Positions 44,504 through 53,746 of a stretch of 64,000 nucleotides of DNA are shown here, in pieces. Source of the DNA: Eubacterium sp. (GTDB lineage Bacteria > Bacillota > Clostridia > Lachnospirales > Lachnospiraceae); contig JAFRNE010000005.1 in NCBI GenBank assembly GCA_017430325.1, forward strand, positions 100,365 through 164,364, read 5' to 3'. The notes beneath the pieces were generated by a model. The model had not been told where the DNA came from and did not search any database. It worked only from the letters and a program-made list of their open reading frames with translations. Every line of letters begins with the position of its first letter. Within the stretch, counting starts at the first letter, position 1. Position numbers and translations under genes: made by a program.

Positions 44504-46171
44504 TCACAGCTTCTTCATATTTTCTATTATGATCCTCGGCCAGACTATTATCATTCTGACCGCCGCTCCCGCCAGTATCACGCTGAGTACGATGTAGAAT
44601 ATCGTTGCTGGAAGCTTCAGCAGCTCATAAATAAAGAGTCCTAAAAGTATTACTGCAACCGAAAGCATCATCATGACAGCCATATTGAAAAATACATTCA
44701 GATTGCCTCGGAGAGCACTGTATTCATCATCCCACTCAATATATGGTGACGAGCTGTCCATCGTCATTCCGACGATTATGGATATTATATGTGCAAGCAG
44801 CATCAAAACTGCAAAGAGCACCGCTGTACCAAATGGTACGTGAACATAGATGCAGATGATGATATTTGTTGCAAGCAGCGCCGGATAGGTAAAGATAAAG
44901 CTGACAGCCGCTTTTGCAAGAAGCTGGGTTCTGTACGGCACCGGTATAAACTTGATCAGACTGATATGCTGCCCCTCTCTCGTGAAGGAGGTCGATGCCA
45001 CCGAATTAAGGGCAGTCGCGATAAATGCTATCGAAACGATCACCATGAGCAGTATCATATCCGCTCTGTCCTTGCCCATATCATACATTCTGATAAATGC
45101 TTTAAGAGCACCCTTATCCTTTGTAAAATGAAACAACATGAATGCTCCCACCGGCCAGATAAGATTGATAAAAGCTGTATTTGCCGAAAAGGCCTTCGTT
45201 CTGAGTATCACTCTCAGTTCCTTCTGCAGGCTCGCCTTAAAATGCGAAGCCATGACCACATCCTTCTCTCTCACTCTCTGCTTCTTGGATGTTCCGAGAG
45301 ATGCTGCGGTATAAAGTCCTTTCTGATAAAAGGCTTTGCCTAGGAAAAACAGTATCGCAAGCAGCGCTGCATTTCCTGCAAGGAATAGAAGGAAATACAA
45401 TATATTTCCCTGACATACCGCATTTGAAAGCCATGGCACGGTAAAGAATATTATATTCAGAGTCTCCAGAAACAGATTGTCGCCGCTTCCCAGAGAGTCA
45501 ACATAGTTTTCCATATTTATCTCGCCCATACCACGGAGCGAAAAGATGAAAAGTGCCGCAAAGATCAGCAAAAACAAAGTTGAAGTTCTGTAGAAGACCT
45601 TTACGCTCTTAACCTTTGAAAGTGCAGCCATCAGGAGCACGCTGAAGATCGCACAGTATATCATCGGAACCAGCGGTATAAGTATGATGCCTGACAGTGA
45701 TGAAATAAGAGTCACCGGATGAAAAGCCTTAGCCAGGCTGAGATTCTTCGCAACCGCTGCTATATATCCAATAAATACAGCGATCAGGATCAGAAACTCC
45801 ATGATACTTTCAGCGATAAAAGCATAGATGAATTTACCGAACATCAGATGATGGCTCGGTATAGGCAGAGTCACAAAATGTTCCCTGTCTGATGAGAAAA
45901 AAAGAACACTGAAGATCACCAGGATACCGAAGATCATTGAAAATGCAGAAAGTATCTGCATCTCAAAAAGCATTCCGCCTCCCGGATTATCAGCTTCTAT
46001 CAAAGCTTCCGTCATGACATAGCTTATATAGCCCACCACAAGTGCGCAGGGTATCATGATAAGTGATACTGCGATGGCGGCAAGCACTCTGTAGCCTGTC
46101 TTCTTCGGAAGCTGCATTTCCGAATTCTTACTGAGGATCCTGACTATAGATCCGACACCGATTTCCTTCAT
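44504..46171 (-). CDS. ABC exporter membrane subunit
   Basis: 555 aa, about twelve hydrophobic segments; resembles the putative ABC-exporter/ABC-2 permeases of Firmicutes (FSRDREHFVTLPIPSHHLMF-like cytoplasmic loop, second half after KKQRVREKDVVMASHFKASL). Ribosome site GGAGGG lies within the end of the ATPase gene and the ATG follows its TGA by two bases, so the pair is coupled. Substrate unknown. Confidence 0.8.
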   Translation of the reverse strand: MKEIGVGSIVRILSKNSEMQLPKKTGYRVLAAIAVSLIMIPCALVVGYISYVMTEALIEADNPGGGMLFEMQILSAFSMIFGILVIFSVLFFSSDREHFVTLPIPSHHLMFGKFIYAFIAESIMEFLILIAVFIGYIAAVAKNLSLAKAFHPVTLISSLSGIILIPLVPMIYCAIFSVLLMAALSKVKSVKVFYRTSTLFLLIFAALFIFSLRGMGEINMENYVDSLGSGDNLFLETLNIIFFTVPWLSNAVCQGNILYFLLFLAGNAALLAILFFLGKAFYQKGLYTAASLGTSKKQRVREKDVVMASHFKASLQKELRVILRTKAFSANTAFINLIWPVGAFMLFHFTKDKGALKAFIRMYDMGKDRADMILLMVIVSIAFIATALNSVASTSFTREGQHISLIKFIPVPYRTQLLAKAAVSFIFTYPALLATNIIICIYVHVPFGTAVLFAVLMLLAHIISIIVGMTMDSSSPYIEWDDEYSALRGNLNVFFNMAVMMMLSVAVILLGLFIYELLKLPATIFYIVLSVILAGAAVRMIIVWPRIIIENMKKL

Positions 46172-46173
46172 GA

Positions 46174-46896
46174 TCAGCCCTCCGATGTCATTTCAATAAA
46201 TATTTCCTCAAGGTCTTTGTCAGGATGTGAATCTCTGAGTCCCTCAACGGTACCCTGATAGAGATTCTTTCCATGATTGATTATCATAATACGGTCACAG
46301 AGCTTCTCCGCAACCTCAAGCACATGAGTAGAAAAAAGGACCGCATTTCCTCTGGCAGCATGTTCCTTCATCATCTTCTTAAGCTCATAAGCCGCTGTCG
46401 GATCCAGTCCGGTCATAGGCTCGTCAAGTATCCATGCAGGAGGCTCATGAATAAGGGCAGCAATGACCATGGTCTTCTGCCTCATACCATGGGAATACTC
46501 CTTCATAGGGAGCCCGAGAGAATCTGTCATACCAAAGCGTTCCGCCAGCTCGTTTATACGCTTCTTCCTGTTCTCCAGCGGAACTCTGTACAGATTCGCT
46601 ATGTAATTAATATATTCAACGCCTGAAAGCTGGAGCAATATGTCCGGATTATCCGCAACATATGCAAAGCTCTCCTTCGCCTTGATGGGCTCCTTCACTA
46701 TATCGAAGCCGTTGATCAAAGCCTTTCCCTCCGCAGGCTTAAGTATGCCTGTAAGCATCTTTATAACAGTGGTTTTGCCGGCTCCATTAGGGCCGGCAAA
46801 TCCAACTATTTCGCCCGGCTTTATTTCAAAGGAAAGGTTATCGACCGCCTTAAAATCTTTTCCGTATATCATTGAAAGATTCTCAGCCTTTATCAT
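46174..46896 (-). CDS. ABC transporter ATP-binding protein
   Basis: 240 aa from ATG 46896 (AAAGGAG upstream, chosen over a start eight codons earlier). Walker A GPNGAGKTTVIK, signature YSHGMRQK, Walker B WILDEPMTGLDP, H-loop FSTHVLEVAE. CcmA/EcsA-like exporter ATPase, partner of the following membrane subunit. Confidence 0.92.
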   Translation of the reverse strand: MIKAENLSMIYGKDFKAVDNLSFEIKPGEIVGFAGPNGAGKTTVIKMLTGILKPAEGKALINGFDIVKEPIKAKESFAYVADNPDILLQLSGVEYINYIANLYRVPLENRKKRINELAERFGMTDSLGLPMKEYSHGMRQKTMVIAALIHEPPAWILDEPMTGLDPTAAYELKKMMKEHAARGNAVLFSTHVLEVAEKLCDRIMIINHGKNLYQGTVEGLRDSHPDKDLEEIFIEMTSEG

Positions 46897-46960
46897 ATGG
46901 TACTCCTTTCTTCCTATCAATCCGATCTGATAGATAAACGCCGGAAACTATGTATTTTTC

Positions 46961-48160
46961 CTATTCCTCTGACGATTTATCAGATCCTTCCTCTGATCCG
47001 CCGCCATCATTTGTATTTTCTCCGTTCTCATCAGCCATCGGAGCAAGCTTATTTGCCGCCTCCGTAAGTGCCTTTCCAAAGCGGGCCGCAATATCGCTCT
47101 CAGCCCAGTTAGCACGGATAGACTCATTTATCAAAGTCTTATCTTTAAGACCTATACTGCTTCCATCTTCTCTGGTGTAGATCCAGAACATGTCCTCAAA
47201 TTTCACATAAACAATTATAATTCCGTCATTATTTCCAAATATATCATTGCTCAGATCTTCAAGGAATGCATCAATATTCTCACTTGGAAGTACCTCCATA
47301 ACATAAAGGTATGGACGAGCCCCTGTTTTACCCTCAAAATACTTGAATCCATCAATAAGTACAGTTTCATTTTTGCTTGTTATGATATTATTGTCTGCAC
47401 TTTTATCAGCGTAGTACTCAACCTTACCTGCGTATTTAGGATCATCCTTACTATTTACGACCTTTCCACCCTGTATCTCATATATCTTTTTTCCAAATTC
47501 TATCTCACCATTAAATTCAAAGTCAACTTTTCCACCCTTACAGTACCAGCTTCCGGTGTCATTTGTACCAATAGCGTCTTTAAACTCAACCTTACCCTTA
47601 ACAATATTCCACCAGCCACTTTCATTCTGTGCAACAGTATCGATAAATGAAACCTTACCATCTTTTACATACCACCATGCTTCTTCTCCATAAACCGTAC
47701 CCTTTACAACACTTTCAAGCTTTTCATCTAATTGACCATTTTTAATATAAAACCAATCATTATCTTCCTTTACAAACTCACTGAATCCTTTGTCACATAC
47801 ACCTTCCTTGACATAGTAAAACTTACCATCACCATCATATTTTACCAGTCCCTCAGTATTCTTATCGAAAACATAAGTAAAAACCGAATCAACCGCTATT
47901 TCATTTCTGCCCTTCTTATCGGAGTAGTACTTATCCTTAGCAACATCATACCAGCATTCTATATTTCCGGAATCAAATACAGTAGCTGCTTTCTCTTCAA
48001 GGTGAGTCATGGTATTACTTTTCTCTTTACTCTTCAGAACAAATATCATCGCAACAATAATCGCAATAATTGCAATTACGCACGAAACAATCTCGATAAT
48101 AAGTTTATTTGAGTTTTTTTCTCCCTTTTCAACCTTTTCTTTGACTTCTTCCCTGCTCAT
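46961..48160 (-). CDS. Membrane-anchored Trp-repeat protein with TPM-like C-terminus
   Basis: 399 aa. Short Lys/Glu-rich cytoplasmic part, one membrane span (~21-42), then extracellular: a YFSD-type segment (IECWYDVAKDKYYSDKKGRN) lacking its usual Cys pair, about seven Trp-rich wall repeats (GWWNIVKGKVEFKDAIG), and a C-terminal domain from ~275 (LIDGFKYFEGKTGARPYLYV ... AARFGKALTEAANKL) homologous to the TPM-like domain of the protein at 52.5-53.6 kb. Start is the second of two adjacent ATGs, by spacing to AAGGAG. Follows the 505-aa gene by 19 bases. Confidence 0.75.
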   Translation of the reverse strand: MSREEVKEKVEKGEKNSNKLIIEIVSCVIAIIAIIVAMIFVLKSKEKSNTMTHLEEKAATVFDSGNIECWYDVAKDKYYSDKKGRNEIAVDSVFTYVFDKNTEGLVKYDGDGKFYYVKEGVCDKGFSEFVKEDNDWFYIKNGQLDEKLESVVKGTVYGEEAWWYVKDGKVSFIDTVAQNESGWWNIVKGKVEFKDAIGTNDTGSWYCKGGKVDFEFNGEIEFGKKIYEIQGGKVVNSKDDPKYAGKVEYYADKSADNNIITSKNETVLIDGFKYFEGKTGARPYLYVMEVLPSENIDAFLEDLSNDIFGNNDGIIIVYVKFEDMFWIYTREDGSSIGLKDKTLINESIRANWAESDIAARFGKALTEAANKLAPMADENGENTNDGGGSEEGSDKSSEE

Positions 48161-48179
48161 CATATACTCCTTATCAGTT

Positions 48180-49697
48180 TTATTCAGGTTTCTTTTCTCC
48201 TGAAGCTTCTTTCGCTGCTGCGGCTTCTTCAGCGGTCAGCTCTTTCTCGATCTTTCCGCCCTTAACCTGATAGAACTTGCCTTCAAACTCAACTACAGCA
48301 TTGAGATCAAAATTAACCTTACCGCCAGGGCAGTACCACTTACCCTGCTCGTTCTCGCCTATTCCATCCTTGAAATCAACCTTGCCTTGCTTGATATTCC
48401 ACCAGCCGCTGCTGTTCTTTGCAACGATATCGGTAATAGTAACCTTACCGTCCTTTACATACCACCAGGCCTCTTCATTATTTACGATACCCTTGATAAC
48501 ATCAACAACTGTCTTATCGACCTTGCCATTTGTTACGTAGTACCACTCATTTTCAGAATCTGCAAAGCCGGTAAATGTATTATCACTCTTACCATCCTTG
48601 ATGTAGATCAGCTCCTCGCCGTCCTTCGAAAGTCCTGTGAATGAAGCATCCTGAACACCATTCTTGAAATAATACATCTCATCATTGTATTTCTCAAAGC
48701 CCGAAAAACTTGAATCACATACACCGTTCTTAACCATGTAAAGCTTTCCGTCGCTGTATTCCGTAATACCACTCAGATTCTTATCAAATACATAAGTTAC
48801 AAGAGTTGTTGTATCAACCTCATTCTCTCCTGCAGCATCAGAGAAATCCTTTCCGCAGAAGTCACAGTGCCAATACTCCTCCTGACCTGCAGCATTCACT
48901 GTCGGAATAACCGCATCGACATGTTTAAGAATATGCTTCTCTCTGAAGCCCTCACCCCAGGCCGCAGCATTTTCAGCCACCTTTTTATTCTTTGACGCAC
49001 CATCATTTTTTATTGCGGCTGAAACACCGATTGCCGTAACAAGCGCAAGTACTGCAAGTGCTCCGGATATGATCCAAGGCTTCTTGCTTCCCGAATCCTT
49101 CTTTGCTGCAAAGTAATCGCGTGCGCTTCCATCCGGATTCATACCCGAACCGGCTGTATTCTGATTCTGTGCACCCGTGCCAAAATAACCGGAAGCACCC
49201 TGAGCCTGCGAACCTGCCTGTGCTGCAGCTCCCTGAGCCTGCGACACTCCCTGTGAAATATTACTCTGTGCCGCATTCTGAGCCTGCTGTGCAGCCGGCT
49301 TAGTGTTTCCCGGCAGAGCACCTGTACTTTCGGAATCATCGTCCATAGGCATATCCTGCATAGCGCTTTCCCCCGGCACTGCACGTCTTACTGCCTCAGG
49401 AGCATCCTCCGCTCTGATAACAGAGGTCACATCCAGATCTTCCGGTTCAGGCTTATTGGCCTTCACCTCATTCTTCAGCTCTATAGTCTCGCCCATACGG
49501 TCATCGAACATATCAACTCCGAAACCGCTCATGTCAGGCACATCCCCGTATTTTCTTATATATTCATTCCTGTCGAACTTCTCATCGACGCTTTTAAAAC
49601 TCTCCTGCGCCCTTCCCTGCTGAGGCACTGCATTGCCGCATTTTGGGCAGACAACCATTCCTCCTGTAAGTCTGTAACCGCATTTAGTACAAAACAT
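48180..49697 (-). CDS. Zinc-ribbon, single-TM, Trp-repeat surface protein
   Basis: 505 aa. N-terminal cytoplasmic zinc ribbon CTKCGYRL...CPKCG (residues 3-21), acidic region, Gln/Ala/Gly-rich linker (130-190), membrane span ~207-229, then outside a HCDFCGKDFSDAAGENE motif (the GNIEYW-CxxCGKxFSD type found in Lachnospiraceae surface proteins) and about nine Trp-rich repeats. First gene of a two-gene unit with the TPM-like protein. Probably a wall-binding anchor; what the cytoplasmic ribbon contacts is unknown. Confidence 0.75.
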   Translation of the reverse strand: MFCTKCGYRLTGGMVVCPKCGNAVPQQGRAQESFKSVDEKFDRNEYIRKYGDVPDMSGFGVDMFDDRMGETIELKNEVKANKPEPEDLDVTSVIRAEDAPEAVRRAVPGESAMQDMPMDDDSESTGALPGNTKPAAQQAQNAAQSNISQGVSQAQGAAAQAGSQAQGASGYFGTGAQNQNTAGSGMNPDGSARDYFAAKKDSGSKKPWIISGALAVLALVTAIGVSAAIKNDGASKNKKVAENAAAWGEGFREKHILKHVDAVIPTVNAAGQEEYWHCDFCGKDFSDAAGENEVDTTTLVTYVFDKNLSGITEYSDGKLYMVKNGVCDSSFSGFEKYNDEMYYFKNGVQDASFTGLSKDGEELIYIKDGKSDNTFTGFADSENEWYYVTNGKVDKTVVDVIKGIVNNEEAWWYVKDGKVTITDIVAKNSSGWWNIKQGKVDFKDGIGENEQGKWYCPGGKVNFDLNAVVEFEGKFYQVKGGKIEKELTAEEAAAAKEASGEKKPE

Positions 49698-49742
49698 ATC
49701 TTTACTCCTCCTTATACCTGCAAAATATCATTTTGCATTCTG

Positions 49743-49772
49743 ATTATACAACAGAGTGGGCCTTCTTATCAA
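49743..49772 (-). promoter_or_regulatory. Promoter of the Trp-repeat pair
   Basis: TTGATA, 18 bases, TATAAT on the minus strand, followed within 50 bases by TAAGGAGGAG and the ATG. Confidence 0.65.
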
Positions 49773-49773
49773 C

Positions 49774-49811
49774 AAAAAAGCTGACATATATTCTATCCGA
49801 TACATGTCAGC
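49774..49811 (-). terminator. Terminator overlapping the queH stop
   Basis: GCTGACAT-TAT arms pair with ATA-ATGTCAGC; six T follow on the minus strand. The TGA of queH is inside the left arm. Confidence 0.8.
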
Positions 49812-50505
49812 CAAACTCCTTCGATATCTCTGTAGAATCCTTATTTTCTTTTTCTTTAAGCTTTCTCTCCCTCTCCTGCTTAGAGAAAATACATCCGCAG
49901 TAATCCTGGCGGTAGAGGCAGTATTCCTTCGAAAGTTCTATTGAATGCTTATAGCCGTTTTCTTTCTTGAAATCGCTGAACAAAAAAGCCGGCGCACCTT
50001 CAACTCCTTCCATCGCCTTCGCAAGCTCAACCCCCAGCTCATTTATCCAGTCGGAGCGCTTATAAGGGCTTATCGAAAGTGTCGTAGAGAAATAATCAAA
50101 GCCATGATCCTTTGCATATCCGGCTGTCTTCTCAAGTCTCAGCTTATAACAGTCGTAGCATCTTTCACCGCCCTCAGGAAGATCTCCCCTTCCCTGAGCC
50201 ATCCTGAAAAACTCCTCCGGTCCGTAGCCGCCGTCAACCACCCTGGTTCCCGCAGCAAACCCGGCTTCAGCCACGAAACGTTCAAGCTCCGCCAGTCTTT
50301 TATCATACTCCTCTTTATCATCAATATTCGGATTATAGAAAAATACAGTAACATCAAAATACTCCGCTACCACTGACAGAACATGTGAGCTGCAGGGAGC
50401 ACAGCAGGCATGCAGAAGCAGACTCGGCTTCTTTCCTTCCTTTACAGCCGCGTCAACCTGCTCTTTAAATCTCTGATAATAATTCCTGCTTTTTCTCTGT
50501 TCCAT
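49807..50505 (-). CDS. queH: Epoxyqueuosine reductase QueH
   Basis: 232 aa. HACCAPCSSHVL, GERCYDCYKLRLEKTA and YCGCIFSKQE supply the Cys pairs that hold the iron-sulfur cluster and metal of QueH, the B12-independent enzyme for the last step of queuosine in tRNA. FSTTLSISPYKRSDWINELG is also typical. Start with AAGGA. queF lies 9 kb away in the same window. Confidence 0.95.
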   Translation of the reverse strand: MEQRKSRNYYQRFKEQVDAAVKEGKKPSLLLHACCAPCSSHVLSVVAEYFDVTVFFYNPNIDDKEEYDKRLAELERFVAEAGFAAGTRVVDGGYGPEEFFRMAQGRGDLPEGGERCYDCYKLRLEKTAGYAKDHGFDYFSTTLSISPYKRSDWINELGVELAKAMEGVEGAPAFLFSDFKKENGYKHSIELSKEYCLYRQDYCGCIFSKQERERKLKEKENKDSTEISKEFG

Positions 50506-50686
50506 ATCTCATTCCTTATCATTTGCCACACAGACCACAAAATTCTCTGTTTTTTTATGAAATACCCAAAAAATTTGGCTATACCTTATAAATTAGATGC
50601 CGTTTACCCTAAAGATTTGACATTTTGCACAACACCCCATCGGGGCTATAAGCCCTGCTAATATTAAAATTGTATATTATTAACAG
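50506..50686. other. Non-coding spacer with GC-rich hairpins
   Basis: AT-rich spacer between divergent queH and the 77-aa gene. CCCC-ATC-GGGG and GGGCT-ATA-AGCCC overlap at 50635-50656 and are mutually exclusive. I see no preQ1 aptamer consensus and no credible gene. Confidence 0.4.
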
Positions 50687-50715
50687 TTGACTTTGTTTAT
50701 ATTTTACAATATACT
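50687..50715 (+). promoter_or_regulatory. Promoter of the 77-aa gene
   Basis: TTGACT, 17 bases, TATACT; start codon 49 bases after the -10. Confidence 0.7.
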
Positions 50716-50764
50716 TAATTTAAGTGAAGCGAAAGCGTATAGCTTTAAGAGGGAGGTTTTGAAG

Positions 50765-50998
50765 ATGACGGTTGAACAGGCAATCAAAAAATATAAAATG
50801 GAACCGCTGAACGTATATACCGCTAAGGTCAAAGCCAAGGAGCTTAACGTTGAGGAAGTTTTATATGCAAACGTACAGAAGAATAAGTATGCTTACATCG
50901 TAAGAGACGGCGCTCGCGGTACTTTCCTTTACAAGGATGAGAAGAGTATCTACACCAAGCTCTTCAAGGGGCTTCAGATGATTCCACTTGATAATTAA
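50765..50998 (+). CDS. Small unknown protein (77 aa)
   Basis: ATG 50765 follows GGAGG by eight bases. The product (MTVEQAIKKYKMEPLNVYTA, VEEVLYANVQKNKYAYIVRD) is soluble and basic, no recognised family. Consistent codon use, strong promoter and terminator suggest a real, well expressed gene. Confidence 0.75.
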   Translation: MTVEQAIKKYKMEPLNVYTAKVKAKELNVEEVLYANVQKNKYAYIVRDGARGTFLYKDEKSIYTKLFKGLQMIPLDN

Positions 50999-51010
50999 TA
51001 AAGATATTTT

Positions 51011-51041
51011 AAAACCGGACAATGATTGTCCGGTTTTTTTT
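51011..51041 (+). terminator. Rho-independent terminator
   Basis: AAAACCGGACAAT/ATTGTCCGGTTTT perfect stem followed by T8. Confidence 0.92.
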
Positions 51042-51069
51042 GTTTACCTACCGCAGCATTCTGCGTCCA

Positions 51070-51609
51070 TCAGGCCTCTTCTTCCTTCTTTTCTTCTTTC
51101 TTCACATATGTAGCATTGTACTTTGACTTCATATACAGCTTCAGATGCTCAAGGCAGTTCTCGTCAAGATCAAGGATTATGATACGGTCATTCTTTGTTG
51201 TCTTCACATAGAGTGCGTAATACTCCTCTGTCTTAACCTGCTCAGTAAAATCGAAAATTTCAAAGTTTGCAGTTCTTGTAAGATCGTTCATAACCTTTCC
51301 GCTGCTCTTATTTTCAAGACTCTTCATATCAGAAAGGTTGATAGTCATAACCTCTTTTCTCTTCTTGGCTGCCGCTATCTTAGCGATCTGAATATCACCG
51401 TTTGTAAGAGTATATTCATACTCCAGATTCATCCAGTCAAGGGTCCTAAAAAGCAGGTATATAGACAACACCACTATGAACAGGAAAAGTGATGAAACAG
51501 TAAGCATCAGGAAAAACGAGCTGAGCATCAGAAATGACACTAAAAACAGCCTTATATATGTCTTTCCCTCCGGTTTTCCGTAAACAAGTCTTTCGTTATA
51601 TCTATCCAT
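51070..51609 (-). CDS. Membrane protein of unknown function (DUF6106-like)
   Basis: 179 aa; two hydrophobic segments between ~20 and 58, then a soluble domain (LEYEYTLTNGDIQIAKIAAA) and a highly charged Lys/Glu tail. The layout resembles the small DUF6106 proteins of Clostridia, from memory. Downstream of ispF with a 90-base gap that holds a repeated GATCCTCTCCGGA. Confidence 0.7.
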   Translation of the reverse strand: MDRYNERLVYGKPEGKTYIRLFLVSFLMLSSFFLMLTVSSLFLFIVVLSIYLLFRTLDWMNLEYEYTLTNGDIQIAKIAAAKKRKEVMTINLSDMKSLENKSSGKVMNDLTRTANFEIFDFTEQVKTEEYYALYVKTTKNDRIIILDLDENCLEHLKLYMKSKYNATYVKKEEKKEEEA

Positions 51610-51646
51610 TTTTAACCTCCGATTTACACGTTCTATCTTGCTTTGA

Positions 51647-51694
51647 TCCTCTCCGGATCTGTATTTCTTATCTAATTCCGATCCTCTCCGGACC
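51647..51694. repeat. 13-bp direct repeat
   Basis: GATCCTCTCCGGA at 51647-51659 and 51682-51694, spaced by 35 bases, in the spacer between ispF and the 179-aa gene. Each copy can also form a small GATCC/GGATC-type hairpin. Confidence 0.5.
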
Positions 51695-51699
51695 AGTTG

Positions 51700-52272
51700 T
51701 TATGCCTTATTCTTCACAGGACATGATGCACAGCCACAGCCAAAACCTGCACTGCTGCCCTCAGCACCCTCAGCAGCCATATCCCTGTAAATATAATTAT
51801 CCACCGTTTCAAGAAGGCATATTGCCTGGCAGGATATGCCAAGTCCTTCTCCGGTAAAGCCAAGTCCCTCTTCGGTAGTAGCTTTAATATTTACTCTGTC
51901 CTCATCAAGCACAAGAGCCTCAGCTATCCTCTTCTTCATCTCCGGAATATGAGGAGCCATCTTAGGCTTCTGTGCGATGATCGTTGCATCAATATTTCCG
52001 ATTATGTAATTATCCTCATCCAGAAGCTTTTTGACCTCCTTCAGAAGCTCTATGCTGTCCGCGCCTTTATATTTCTCATCGGTATCCGGAAAATGCTTTC
52101 CGATATCACCCTTTGCTGCCGCGCCAAGCAATGCATCCATAATGGCATGTGTGAGACAGTCCGCATCCGAGTGTCCAAGAAGTCCTTTTTCGTAAGGGAT
52201 CTCCACGCCGCCCAGTATAAGAGCTCTGCCCTCTACAAGCTTATGAACATCATAGCCCATTCCTACTCTCAT
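51700..52272 (-). CDS. ispF: 2-C-methyl-D-erythritol 2,4-cyclodiphosphate synthase
   Basis: 190 aa. [20 protein letters not shown] and [20 protein letters not shown] bear the zinc ligands (Asp8, His10, His42); [19 protein letters not shown] is the C-terminal signature. It makes MEcPP in the MEP isoprenoid pathway. About 30 residues longer than usual: the tail ends in [12 protein letters not shown] with a CxCxxC pattern. Ribosome site AAAGGA is 11 bases upstream. Confidence 0.95.
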   Translation of the reverse strand: MRVGMGYDVHKLVEGRALILGGVEIPYEKGLLGHSDADCLTHAIMDALLGAAAKGDIGKHFPDTDEKYKGADSIELLKEVKKLLDEDNYIIGNIDATIIAQKPKMAPHIPEMKKRIAEALVLDEDRVNIKATTEEGLGFTGEGLGISCQAICLLETVDNYIYRDMAAEGAEGSSAGFGCGCASCPVKNKA

Positions 52273-52490
52273 CTATATAAATATCCTTTCTGTCAACAAA
52301 TACATTACGCCGATACGCGCCACATATGATTATATAATTAAATCCCGAATCCTGCAAACTAAACCTTACAATTTTTTCAAAAAAGCGCACTATATTTTCT
52401 TTACTATTTATGATTTTCATTGTAATATTAACAAGGATATGAAATTATTCCATTGTAAATTAGGGATTACAATAAAGGAGGTTAAAAGAT

Positions 52491-53648
52491 ATGGCACGTT
52501 CAGCAGGTGGCGGTGGAGGCAGCCATTCATCAGGCGGCGGACGCTCAATGGGTGGTGGAATGCGTTCATCAAGCCGTTCTATGGGAAGCAGCGGTCGTTC
52601 ACATTCAAGCAGTTTCGGTTCATCAGGCAGCTATCGTCGTGCAGGAAGCGGCTACAGCAGCAGCGGAAGCTATCATAACAGACCAAATACAGGCTACAGA
52701 AGAGGCGGTTCTTACGGACCGGGCTATGGCGGCTATGGATATGGTTACAACAGCGGCGGCTATTACAGAGGCGGCGGCGCTCCGATAAGAAGTGGAAGCG
52801 GCGGATGCGGATGTTTCTCAATCATCGTTATACTGATCCTCTTCATGATCGTATCTTCTTTCATGAAGAATAACAACAGTACATCAAGCAGCAGCTCAAG
52901 CAACACCAAGGTAACAGCATCAACATATCTTAATCATAAAAAATATACAGGATCGGTTGATGACAGTCACGGCTTCTATACTGATATGAGTGAAGGCTCT
53001 GAGAAGTTTATTGATAAAAGCAATCAGAATGATCTGAATGACGGTTTCAGAAAATTCTACAAGAAGACAGGTGTTTTCCCTCATCTTTACATTATAGAAA
53101 CTGTACCGGGATACGACGGTAACAACAGTGACAGGATTAACGAAGCTATGCAGGGCTACACCGACGAACTTTATGAAAGCTATTTCAATGCTGAAGGTAA
53201 TCTCCTCCTCGTCTATGTGGCATCAGTTGATGACTACTGGGCAGCAGGCGGTTACAATATCGGCGATACCATTGACGAACAGGCTATGGATATTGTATAT
53301 AACAAGATCAACGCAAGATGGGATGACGGAAACCTTGCAAGCCGATTCGGTGATGCGCTTGAAGAAGCAGCTAAAAACATCATGGGCAAGAGTCCATGGT
53401 TCACAGTAATGATCGTACTCATCATCGCACTTGCAGTAGTAATAATCCTCTACATTGTATTCAGATGGTGGCAGAAGAAGAAACAGGCAGAGAAGGAAGA
53501 AGCTGAACATCTTGAGCAGATCCTTTCACAGCCGCTTGAGACCTTCGGAAGCGCCGGAATGGACGATCTTAAGGGTAAATACGACGGCACAAATAACGGA
53601 GGCAATACAAACGGACAGTATCCGCCAACTCCTCCGGCAGGCCAGTAA
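52491..53648 (+). CDS. Gly/Ser-rich TPM-like membrane protein
   Basis: 385 aa. Residues 1-105 are low-complexity Ser/Gly/Tyr/Arg. A membrane span ~108-125 follows (FSIIVILILFMIVSSFM), then a domain (LNDGFRKFYKKTGVFPHLYI ... NKINARWDDGNLASRFGDAL) resembling TPM and clearly homologous to the C-terminus of the 46.96-48.16 kb protein, a second span ~303-325 and a cytoplasmic tail. AAGGAGG nine bases upstream. Function unknown. Confidence 0.75.
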   Translation: MARSAGGGGGSHSSGGGRSMGGGMRSSSRSMGSSGRSHSSSFGSSGSYRRAGSGYSSSGSYHNRPNTGYRRGGSYGPGYGGYGYGYNSGGYYRGGGAPIRSGSGGCGCFSIIVILILFMIVSSFMKNNNSTSSSSSSNTKVTASTYLNHKKYTGSVDDSHGFYTDMSEGSEKFIDKSNQNDLNDGFRKFYKKTGVFPHLYIIETVPGYDGNNSDRINEAMQGYTDELYESYFNAEGNLLLVYVASVDDYWAAGGYNIGDTIDEQAMDIVYNKINARWDDGNLASRFGDALEEAAKNIMGKSPWFTVMIVLIIALAVVIILYIVFRWWQKKKQAEKEEAEHLEQILSQPLETFGSAGMDDLKGKYDGTNNGGNTNGQYPPTPPAGQ

Positions 53649-53665
53649 TTAAATAAACACACAAA

Positions 53666-53698
53666 TGAATCGGGTAGCTTTTAAAGCTACCCGATTCA
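53666..53698. repeat. 33-bp perfect palindrome
   Basis: Two 16-base arms beginning TGAATCGGGTAGCTTT match perfectly around one T. There is no T run, and a separate terminator follows ten bases on, so it may be an RNA-processing or mRNA-stabilising hairpin. Confidence 0.75.
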
Positions 53699-53707
53699 GA
53701 CTGTAGA

Positions 53708-53736
53708 CAAAAAAAACCGCATAAGCGGTTTTTTTG
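53708..53736. terminator. Bidirectional terminator
   Basis: A8-CCGC-ATAA-GCGG-T7, between convergent genes. Confidence 0.92.
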
Positions 53737-53746
53737 TATTTTTTAT

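Noticed and set aside
50547..50661. 34-aa frame starting ATGAAATACCC
   Set aside because: No ribosome site and it runs through the GC hairpins of the spacer.
52507..52788. Ala/Ile-rich 93-aa frame
   Set aside because: Out-of-frame reading of the low-complexity Gly/Ser region of the TPM-like gene.
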